This document shows, piece by piece, positions 58,150 through 64,000 of a stretch of 64,000 nt of DNA (within the stretch, counting starts at the first letter, position 1; each line of letters starts with the position of its first letter). The DNA is from Pseudomonas koreensis (lineage in GTDB: Bacteria; Pseudomonadota; Gammaproteobacteria; Pseudomonadales; Pseudomonadaceae). Under the pieces are notes generated by a model. The model ran no database searches. It was not told the DNA's origin and was given only the letters and a program-made list of their open reading frames with translations. The DNA is taken from positions 3,101,501 to 3,165,500 of the forward strand of contig NZ_JALJWP010000001.1 of assembly GCF_024169245.1 (NCBI RefSeq), written 5' to 3'. Position numbers and translations under genes: made by a program.

Positions 58150-58179
58150 TCAACACTTTACGAAAACCTGTGGCATAAT
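58150..58179 (+). promoter_or_regulatory. tRNA unit 2 promoter
   Basis: Probable -10 CATAAT (58174-58179) with a weak -35 (TCAACA near 58150) and GCGCCCC discriminator. It suggests the second tRNA unit has its own promoter rather than relying on read-through. Confidence 0.5.
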
Positions 58180-58199
58180 GCGCCCCGTAACGAAGCGAA

Positions 58200-58275
58200 G
58201 GGTGATTAGCTCAGCTGGGAGAGCGTCTGCCTTACAAGCAGAATGTCGGCGGTTCGATCCCGTCATCACCCACCA
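58200..58275 (+). tRNA. tRNA-Val (UAC), copy 2
   Basis: Identical to copy 1 in the acceptor, anticodon and T arms; part of the second duplicated unit. Confidence 0.97.
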
Positions 58276-58294
58276 TTCGTTTCAAGTGTTTAGC

Positions 58295-58371
58295 GCAGCG
58301 GTAGTTCAGTCGGTTAGAATACCGGCCTGTCACGCCGGGGGTCGCGGGTTCGAGTCCCGTCCGCTGCGCCA
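58295..58371 (+). tRNA. tRNA-Asp (GUC), copy 2
   Basis: Identical to copy 1; anticodon GUC, encoded CCA; followed by a strong terminator shared with the convergent catalase-family gene. Confidence 0.97.
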
Positions 58372-58405
58372 TATTCGGTATCTGGAACTGAACGCCAGAC
58401 ACCAC

Positions 58406-58433
58406 AAAAAGCCCGCCTTGTGCGGGCTTTTTG
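58406..58433. terminator. Bidirectional terminator, tRNA unit 2 / haem operon
   Basis: AAAAAGCCCGC, loop CTTGT, GCGGGCTTTTT; usable from both directions. Confidence 0.85.
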
Positions 58434-58460
58434 CTGTCTGCGATTTATAAAATCGCCGCG

Positions 58461-59630
58461 CTACTGCGCCGCATTGCGGGCATGCCGATAATCGCTCACC
58501 GCCTCGTACACTGCCTTGCGCAAGCGATTGATCCCGCCAATCGGCCGATGCGCCTCGATGCCGAACCACGGATTGAACGACAGGTTGTCGCATTGCAGAT
58601 TCAGCGCCGGCGTGTCGAAGTCCTGCGCGGGCAGGGTGATCCGCGCCACGGTTTCAAACGGTGCATCCTGCTCACGCCACTCAATGCTCGTGTCCTCGAT
58701 CGGCATGTATTTGTTCGCGTCCTGGCGCTGGATCTGCAAGGCGAAGCACGCGGGCACCCGATCCGTCGACAACTGCTGGTTCAGTGCGCTGCGCAGAAAA
58801 TTCGGCAGGTCGTGATTCTGTTTGGGCAGCGCATACGCCGGGCAATTGTCCGGATCCGGCGCGACGCGGAACTTCGCATTGGCCTCGCCGAACTTGTAGG
58901 GCGATACCGAAAAATAGGTGGTCGTGGTCGGACTGTCCGGCGGCGGTGACAGGGTAGCCAGCGCAATAAAGAGATGACGGACCTGCCAGGAGCGCGGATC
59001 CCATGTCGGAAAAAACGCCATGACCTTCTTGCCGTCAGCCTGCGCCGCGACATTCTGACGGTACTCGGCGACATCGCTGACAAAGAAGTTCGGATGGCTG
59101 AACATCACGAAATCCTGTTCATGCCGGTCACTCTTATCGCTGAGCAATTGCTTGCCCGGCACGTCGAGAAGCTTGATCGCCATGCCTCGCGCGTCGCGAA
59201 TGCTGTCGAATTGCGGATAGGCATTGCCGTTGGACAAGCGGATCAACGCCTGCCAGGTCTTGCCCGGCTCACTGAACACACCTTGTCGCAGCGATTGCTC
59301 CAGTTGCGGTAACACCTGCACTTGCGCCTTCATGCAGCCATGCGCCTTGGCGTGGGCATCGCGCAGATAGCGGGTACTTTCGCGGTGTTGGTCGACGATG
59401 CGCACTGCGGTTTGAATGATGTCCTGCGTCATCGCCGCTTCGCCCGCTGGAATCTGCTCCTGCGCGGATACCGGCCCACGATGCTGCCAGGCGAACCACG
59501 CGGTGGCGATGGCCCAGCCAAGGAGGGCGATGACCAGCAGGATCAGCAAGGACTTGCCAAGCAAGCGCCCCAGCCATAGCCAGAAACGCGCCAACGGCGG
59601 CAGTTCCCTTTTGAATGTCGGCATGATCAT
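58461..59630 (-). CDS. Membrane-anchored catalase-related haem protein
   Basis: A 389-residue protein with an N-terminal transmembrane anchor (about 25-47) and a catalase-type core lacking the long C-terminal parts of true catalases. The distal region is RDAHAKAHGCM (Arg90, probable distal His93) and the proximal region is RKAVY (Arg371, Tyr375), matching the R-x-x-x-Y haem ligand motif. Catalase-related proteins of this kind act on organic or lipid hydroperoxides in characterised cases. It overlaps the di-haem gene by four bases, so both form one operon. The ATG at 59630 is set by the ATGA overlap. Confidence 0.82.
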   Translation of the reverse strand: MIMPTFKRELPPLARFWLWLGRLLGKSLLILLVIALLGWAIATAWFAWQHRGPVSAQEQIPAGEAAMTQDIIQTAVRIVDQHRESTRYLRDAHAKAHGCMKAQVQVLPQLEQSLRQGVFSEPGKTWQALIRLSNGNAYPQFDSIRDARGMAIKLLDVPGKQLLSDKSDRHEQDFVMFSHPNFFVSDVAEYRQNVAAQADGKKVMAFFPTWDPRSWQVRHLFIALATLSPPPDSPTTTTYFSVSPYKFGEANAKFRVAPDPDNCPAYALPKQNHDLPNFLRSALNQQLSTDRVPACFALQIQRQDANKYMPIEDTSIEWREQDAPFETVARITLPAQDFDTPALNLQCDNLSFNPWFGIEAHRPIGGINRLRKAVYEAVSDYRHARNAAQ

Positions 59631-61447
59631 GGCAACTGCGCCTCCAGTGGTCCGCCCAATACTTTCAGGTATTCGAGCAGCGCCCAGCGCTCCTCGGGTT
59701 GCAGGAGCCGGCCGATCACCCCGTTACCGCGTGCGCCGGCGCGGAATTCGTGGCCGCTGTTGTGATTGCCGCTGATGCGCGTGTCGAACAGAAAACCGTT
59801 GGTGAAAGGCTCAGTGCGGTAGCCGAGATGGCGCGGGTCGTATTCGACTGTGCCTTTATAGAAGGTGGTTGCGCGCTCATCCTGCGGTGACAGCAACTGA
59901 TAAATGCTCGGCACCGAACCGTTGTGCAGAAACGGCGCAGTCGCCCATACCCCGGCCAGCGGTCGTGCCTTGTAAGCGACTTTTTCGCGCACGCCGATCG
60001 GCAGGCCGAAACCGTCCATACGCGGTTTTTCTTCCGGGGTGATCTTCGCTTCGCGATAGGCACGGTTCTCCACGAACGCGGTGACGTAAGCCAGGCCTTT
60101 GGCTACCGATAGTTGGCTCGGATCGAGCGGCTCTTTGGGTTCGGGGTGCAGCTTGACGTCCATCTTTTCCAGTTCTTTGACATCCCATTGCAGTGCGCTC
60201 AGGTCGAAACGGTGGCTGGCAATGTTATTGGCCGCGTTGGGATCGGTACCGATCATGTCCACGGGCAGCATCTGCAATTGCTGCACCCAGCGTTCGCCTT
60301 CCCGGGATTGACGCGGGACATGGCAGCCGGCGCAGTTTTCGGTGAACAGCGCACGGCCCTTGGCGGCCAACGGCTTGTCGACCGCACCGAACAGATCTTC
60401 CGGCCAGGTGGGCGGCTTCAGTTGTTGCAAGGTTTCTTCGATGGCGTGCAGATCGCGCACGCGCACGCTGGAGGAGTAGCGCTCAGCGCCCTGCAGCGGC
60501 TGACCGTTGCCATCGAAGAAATTCAGCGTGGCACCCACGCCGAGCGCCTCGCCGATATTGCGTGCCATCGGCTGCTGCGCCGAGCCGTTCCACTGCACCC
60601 AATCGAACGTCCACATGTCCCACAGTTGCGGGTAATCCACCGGCGCATCGGCCACGCGGTAATTGGCAGGGGAAATGGCATCGCCGAAGGTCGCGTTGGC
60701 AATCCGTCCGAACGCGTCGGTGCGCCCCGGGCCTTCTTCGGTCGGGTAGAGGCCGCGATGGGTGTCGTTCCAGGCCACTTTGAGGAAAGTGTTGAGCGAG
60801 GTTTTGAAGTCTTTGCGCAATTGCCCGTGACGCGCGTCGTAATCTTCACCGAGCACTTGACGGGCGAAGCGCTCGAATTTCCACGGGTTGTAGTAGGTCG
60901 AGGCCAGACTTGCGACCAAGGCCTGTCCGAAACTGCCGCCGCGCAATGTAGGAACGCTGGAAGGCAACACATGTTGCGCGGTGCCGCCATCGATGCGCAC
61001 GGCCTGACCGTTGAAGCGCAATTCGCCGGTATGGCAAGCGGCGCAGGTGATGTCCAGAAAGTGTTCGGAAGCGTTGCCGGGATTCTGGTGCCGGGCGAAA
61101 CCGACTGGCAGGTTGCCCGGGTTGCTGGCGCTCGCTTTCTGCTGCGGGTCGACCAGGAAACCGAAGCGGGCGAGGTACTCGGGGGAGGCGAAGCGCTGTT
61201 CGGAGAAGGGCAATTCCAGTGCCTGGAACCACTCGTAACGCAGGCCTTTGACTTGCGTACCTTGCGGCGTGAAGTAGTAGGTCTGCCGTTGTTCTTCGCT
61301 CCACTGGTCCAGGTAACGTACCTGTTGCGGCGGGGTGTAGAAGGGCAATTTCGGATTGGCGAGGTAATAGACAATCACTGCAACGGCGATTACCGCCAGC
61401 ACGATCACCAGACTGAGAACGCGGAATAAGAGGCGCAAGTTAAACAT
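59627..61447 (-). CDS. Di-haem c-type cytochrome/peroxidase, MauG/RoxA-like
   Basis: A 606-residue protein with a single N-terminal transmembrane helix (about 8-29) and a periplasmic region with two haem c sites: CAACH (135-139) and CAGCH (372-376). Between and after them lie a peroxidase-like region (GRTDAFGRIANATF) and the late segment GVWATAPFLHNGSVPS common to di-haem peroxidases. The closest families I can name are MauG-type di-haem enzymes, the rubber oxygenase RoxA and related fatty-acid dioxygenases; assignment among them is uncertain. First gene of a two-gene operon. Confidence 0.82.
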   Translation of the reverse strand: MFNLRLLFRVLSLVIVLAVIAVAVIVYYLANPKLPFYTPPQQVRYLDQWSEEQRQTYYFTPQGTQVKGLRYEWFQALELPFSEQRFASPEYLARFGFLVDPQQKASASNPGNLPVGFARHQNPGNASEHFLDITCAACHTGELRFNGQAVRIDGGTAQHVLPSSVPTLRGGSFGQALVASLASTYYNPWKFERFARQVLGEDYDARHGQLRKDFKTSLNTFLKVAWNDTHRGLYPTEEGPGRTDAFGRIANATFGDAISPANYRVADAPVDYPQLWDMWTFDWVQWNGSAQQPMARNIGEALGVGATLNFFDGNGQPLQGAERYSSSVRVRDLHAIEETLQQLKPPTWPEDLFGAVDKPLAAKGRALFTENCAGCHVPRQSREGERWVQQLQMLPVDMIGTDPNAANNIASHRFDLSALQWDVKELEKMDVKLHPEPKEPLDPSQLSVAKGLAYVTAFVENRAYREAKITPEEKPRMDGFGLPIGVREKVAYKARPLAGVWATAPFLHNGSVPSIYQLLSPQDERATTFYKGTVEYDPRHLGYRTEPFTNGFLFDTRISGNHNSGHEFRAGARGNGVIGRLLQPEERWALLEYLKVLGGPLEAQLP

Positions 61448-61707
61448 CCTTGTCGAATTGTTGCGCTGTTATGCCTGAGCAGCGACTGCTGGGCAAGTGG
61501 CCATTACGCCGGAGGCAGTGGCAAGCGCCGACGACCCTTGTCATCCGTGGATGACAGAAGCTTCATCCAGCCATCGGCCAAATGCGTTTTAATCCCTGAA
61601 CTTATCAGAAGATTCCTGCTCTCATGCCGGTAGCCATTGGTCGTGGCGGCCTGATAAGCTCGCGGCTTTACTCGATTGCCCATTCGGCGCATGAACAAGG
61701 AAATAGC

Positions 61708-62424
61708 ATGAAACAGCATCGGTTGGCGGCGGCGGTAGCCCTGGTTAGCCTGGTACTCGCGGGTTGTGACTCGCAGACCAGCGTAGAGCTGAAAACCCCG
61801 GCGCAAAAAGCTTCCTACGGCATCGGCCTGAACATGGGCAAAAGCCTTGCCCAGGAAGGCATGGATGATCTGGACTCCAAAGCGGTAGCCCAGGGCATCG
61901 AAGATGCCGTTGGCAAGAAAGAACAGAAGCTGAAAGATGAAGAACTGGTTGAAGCCTTCGCCGCGCTGCAAAAGCGTGCTGAAGAGCGCATGGCCAAAAT
62001 GAGCGAAGAGTCGGCAGCTGCCGGCAAGAAATTCCTCGAAGAAAACGGCAAGAAGGCAGGTGTAACCACCACCGCTTCCGGCCTGCAGTACGAAGTAGTG
62101 AAGAAAGCCGATGGCCCACAGCCTAAGCCGACCGACGTAGTGACAGTTCACTACACCGGCAAGCTGACCAACGGCACTGTGTTCGACAGCTCCGTCGAGC
62201 GCGGCAGCCCGATCGATCTGCCGGTCAGCGGTGTGATTCCGGGTTGGGTCGAAGGTCTGCAACTGATGCACGTTGGCGAGAAGTACAAACTGTACATCCC
62301 TAGCGATCTGGCTTACGGCGCTCAGTCGCCAAGCCCGGCGATCCCGGCCAATTCAGTTCTGGTCTTCGACCTGGAACTGCTGGCCATCAAGGATCCAGCC
62401 AAAGAAGACGCCGCTGCCAAGTAA
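61708..62424 (+). CDS. FKBP-type peptidyl-prolyl isomerase lipoprotein
   Basis: A 238-residue outer- or inner-membrane lipoprotein (lipobox VLAGC, Cys20). It has an FKBP_N dimerisation domain (about 30-135; SYGIGLNMGKSLAQEGMDDLD) and an FKBP_C catalytic domain (about 145-230; VTVHYTGKLTNGTVFDSS, AYGAQSPSPAIPANSVLVFDLELL). It matches the FkpA/Fkl group of periplasmic foldases. The start follows AAGGA. Confidence 0.93.
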   Translation: MKQHRLAAAVALVSLVLAGCDSQTSVELKTPAQKASYGIGLNMGKSLAQEGMDDLDSKAVAQGIEDAVGKKEQKLKDEELVEAFAALQKRAEERMAKMSEESAAAGKKFLEENGKKAGVTTTASGLQYEVVKKADGPQPKPTDVVTVHYTGKLTNGTVFDSSVERGSPIDLPVSGVIPGWVEGLQLMHVGEKYKLYIPSDLAYGAQSPSPAIPANSVLVFDLELLAIKDPAKEDAAAK

Positions 62425-62441
62425 CACGCAACGGTATCAAC

Positions 62442-62472
62442 AGCAACGCCTCGCTTATGCGGGGCGTTGTTG
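62442..62472 (+). terminator. Terminator after the FKBP gene
   Basis: GCAACGCC ... GGGGCGTTGTTGC hairpin shortly after the stop; the T tract is short. Confidence 0.7.
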
Positions 62473-62568
62473 CATCTGAAAGCTGGCAAAGGTAAACAGA
62501 GCGAACTGACGCCATTCAACACAGTCATAGCTTTGAGGCTGTTCGCGCTAGCCGCCCCGAGCCGCCAA

Positions 62569-62697
62569 GTCAATGAAATATTGGGCTTTTTTAGGTGAGT
62601 AAAAAATGCCCGATCTGAGCGCAGCCCTTATGAGACGGGGCTTTCAGCGTAGAAATGCAGCTCTGTTCACAAGGTTATCCACAATTTGTGTGGATAA
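62569..62697 (+). repeat. Dispersed non-coding element with inverted DnaA boxes, copy 2
   Basis: It begins GTCAATGAAA and shares with 43201-43330 a T-run, GGTGA, AAAAAAT and GGCTTT in the same order. It ends with two perfect DnaA boxes, TTATCCACA (62675-62683) and TGTGGATAA (62689-62697), 5 bases apart. The distance from the start motif to the first box is 106 bases (107 in the other copy). It ends 20 bases before the next ATG. Confidence 0.6.
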
Positions 62698-62717
62698 CAT
62701 TTCAATGGGAAGAATAG

Positions 62718-63173
62718 ATGAAAGCTCCGTGGAATTTCGCTCGATTCCTGCCCCTGGCCGGACGCCTGCTGGCCCGTGGACGCCTGCCTACTCTGTTGTT
62801 TGCCGTGGCCAGCAAAGGCGCTGCGCAAGGCAATCGCCTCGGGAAGTTGAAGGATGATCTGCGCTTGCTGCAGTCGCTGTGCCTGGCTTACTGGCGCGGC
62901 GAATACCGCGCGATCAGTGCCAAATCGCTGATCTCGGTGGTCGCTGGCCTGATGTACTTTCTCAGCCCTGTCGATGCCATCCCGGATTTCATTCCCATGT
63001 TCGGCATGCTCGATGACATCGCCGTTCTCGCCTGGCTGATGAAAACCCTCGATGACGAGCTCAATGCCTTCCGCCTGTGGCGCAAGCGCCAGCAACCGGA
63101 AAAGCTGGCGGTGGTCGAACGCCTGCCCGACACCCCTGAGCAATTGCAACTGCAAGGCCCGAAAAAGCCCTGA
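62718..63173 (+). CDS. YkvA/DUF1232 family protein
   Basis: A 151-residue protein with the DUF1232 core (KSLISVVAGLMYFLSPVDAIPDFIPMFGMLDDIAVLAWLMKTL) and probably two membrane helices. Function unknown in this family. AAGAATAG gives a modest ribosome site. The promoter region carries the paired DnaA boxes of the dispersed element. Confidence 0.88.
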   Translation: MKAPWNFARFLPLAGRLLARGRLPTLLFAVASKGAAQGNRLGKLKDDLRLLQSLCLAYWRGEYRAISAKSLISVVAGLMYFLSPVDAIPDFIPMFGMLDDIAVLAWLMKTLDDELNAFRLWRKRQQPEKLAVVERLPDTPEQLQLQGPKKP

Positions 63174-63285
63174 CTGAGAAAGGCTGCCTGTAGATAGATA
63201 CCCCCCGCGACCTTGGCCGCTGTTAGGATTACACTTCTAGGGAAAAGTGCCGACTCGCTAAGTGTTGTTGTCCTACGGGGTAGTC

Positions 63286-63627
63286 ATGGATATTCAGATA
63301 ATTGCACGCGATGGCGAACCCGAATACGCGGTTCTGCCGTGGGCTCAATATCAGGCTTTACTGAAAGCAGCAGGGATCAACGCAACACCGGCGCAGCAGC
63401 CTGCAGTGCCGCTCGCCGCATCGCCAGATCCGATTCTTCCGGGTCTGGATCAGCTACGCAGTTTGCGCGAAGGGAAGGGCATCGCCATCGAGGCGCTGGC
63501 CCGCACGGTAGGCATCAGCCCGTCTTATCTGGCCATGATCGAAAGTGGTGAGCGTCAACCCGACGCCGCGATTCGCCGCAGCCTGGCTTGGGAACTGACG
63601 GTGCCAGGGTGGAGGGATGAATCGTGA
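63286..63627 (+). CDS. XRE-family regulator with antitoxin-like N-terminus
   Basis: A 113-residue protein. Residues 1-33 (MDIQIIARDGEPEYAVLPWA) resemble the small N-terminal domains of Phd/RelB-like antitoxins. A Pro/Ala linker follows, then an XRE helix-turn-helix (LRSLREGKGIAIEALARTVGISPSYLAMIESGERQPDAAI). It overlaps the next gene (GTGA) by four bases. An antitoxin role is a guess from layout only. Confidence 0.85.
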   Translation: MDIQIIARDGEPEYAVLPWAQYQALLKAAGINATPAQQPAVPLAASPDPILPGLDQLRSLREGKGIAIEALARTVGISPSYLAMIESGERQPDAAIRRSLAWELTVPGWRDES

Positions 63628-63995
63628 GCGTACGCATCAGCCGTCAACATTGGGACGGATTGCTGGGGGAACTGGATCAGGCGCGCCGTCAGCGCCATCT
63701 TCTGACCTATCGAGCCTTGCTTGAGCGTTTGCAATTGCCGACTCCGGCGATGCAGACGCTGACGGCCGCGCTCGAGCATCTGGCCGCACTGGATGCCAAA
63801 GCCGAGCAGCCATTGCGCAGTTCGCTGGTCATCAGTCAGGGAGCCAGTCGCTTGCCGCGTACCGGTTTTTTTGAATGCGTCGAGCGTCTGGGGCGTTTTT
63901 CCGGACCGTCGGATGGCGTGGCGGCGGCGTCCTGGCATGCGTCGGAAGTGGTGCGCGTCTTCGAATACGAGTACCCGGAATCGGCGGAGGCCTGA
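63624..63995 (+). CDS. Conserved hypothetical protein, partner of the XRE gene
   Basis: A 123-residue soluble, helix-rich protein (ISRQHWDGLLGELDQARRQRHLLTYRALLERLQLP). It starts with GTG overlapping the regulator's stop, indicating coupled translation. I do not recognise a domain. If the regulator were an antitoxin this would be the toxin candidate, but the sequence lacks any toxin family motif that I can name. Confidence 0.8.
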   Translation: MSVRISRQHWDGLLGELDQARRQRHLLTYRALLERLQLPTPAMQTLTAALEHLAALDAKAEQPLRSSLVISQGASRLPRTGFFECVERLGRFSGPSDGVAAASWHASEVVRVFEYEYPESAEA

Positions 63996-64000
63996 GTGTT

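Larger units (their letters stand above)
57829..58380 (+). repeat. Direct 190-bp duplication containing tRNA-Val and tRNA-Asp
   Basis: The segments 57829-58018 and 58191-58380 appear identical by inspection (CGAAGCGAAGGG to ATATTCGGTA). The 362-bp period includes a unique spacer with a terminator and a second promoter-like sequence. Confidence 0.9.

Noticed and set aside
57789..58450. Two open frames giving identical peptides (VISSAGRASALQAECRRFDP…).
   Set aside because: They read through tRNA-Val and tRNA-Asp genes; this is a well-known false annotation.
62675..62697. Possible replication origin because of inverted DnaA boxes.
   Set aside because: Only two boxes, no AT-rich unwinding region and no dnaA/dnaN/gidA neighbours; a regulatory or dispersed element is more likely.

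Overview
The window is a chromosomal segment of a fluorescent-group Pseudomonas (P. fluorescens complex). This rests on the high GC content, a TCA-cycle cluster ending in lpd and sucCD, a complete late cobalamin operon followed by the MarR/MFS/glutathione peroxidase/FadL block (an order I recall from P. aeruginosa), and many REP/REPIN repeats typical of this group. No phage, insertion sequence, integron or CRISPR array was seen.

Layout. 1-6.6 kb: 3' part of sucA, then sucB, lpd, sucC and sucD, with a structured leader before sucC. 6.6-16.4 kb: brnQ, small membrane proteins, two thioesterases, htpG with a sigma-32-like promoter, a dienelactone hydrolase, pirin, OsmC and an exported amidohydrolase. 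16.5-25.8 kb: a chemoreceptor, DUF3108, purN/purM, DUF2066, an AI-2E-type permease, hda and two NlpC/P60 lipoproteins. 25.9-28 kb: a sorbosone dehydrogenase-like lipoprotein and an unknown gene. 28.1-37.3 kb: a cobalamin riboswitch followed by ten B12 genes (cobO-cobB-bluB-cbiB-cobD-cobQ-cobU-cobT-cobC-cobS), mostly overlapping by a few bases. These cover corrin adenosylation, amidation, DMB synthesis and nucleotide-loop assembly. 37.5-43.8 kb: a MarR repressor and its MFS target sharing a palindromic operator, a 40-residue membrane peptide, glutathione peroxidase, FadL, small unknown genes and a 0.9-kb gene-free region. 43.8-53.1 kb: rmuC, a repeat-dense region with a 114-bp tandem composite REP, a giant transporter/sensor hybrid kinase (CrbS/MxtR type), a divergent TetR/MFS pair, a cupin and a TDT exporter. 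53.2-58.4 kb: an LplT-PlsC fusion behind a structured leader, a guanidine exporter with a guanidine-II riboswitch, a bile acid/sodium symporter-like protein, rdgC and a duplicated tRNA-Val/tRNA-Asp unit. 58.4-64 kb: a membrane-anchored catalase-related haem protein with a di-haem c-type protein, an FKBP lipoprotein, DUF1232, an XRE-type regulator and an unknown partner.

Most genes are housekeeping. The items most worth a second look are non-coding: a pair of related ~130-bp elements ending in inverted DnaA boxes (43.2 and 62.6 kb); a multi-tier hairpin before lplT-plsC; a perfect 17-bp inverted repeat covering the Shine-Dalgarno of an MFS gene; a MarR operator pair with a likely leaderless start; and a REPIN that supplies the C-terminus of CobB. 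Among proteins, the two-gene haem operon at 58.5-61.4 kb is the best candidate for an under-described pathway, possibly lipid hydroperoxide chemistry.
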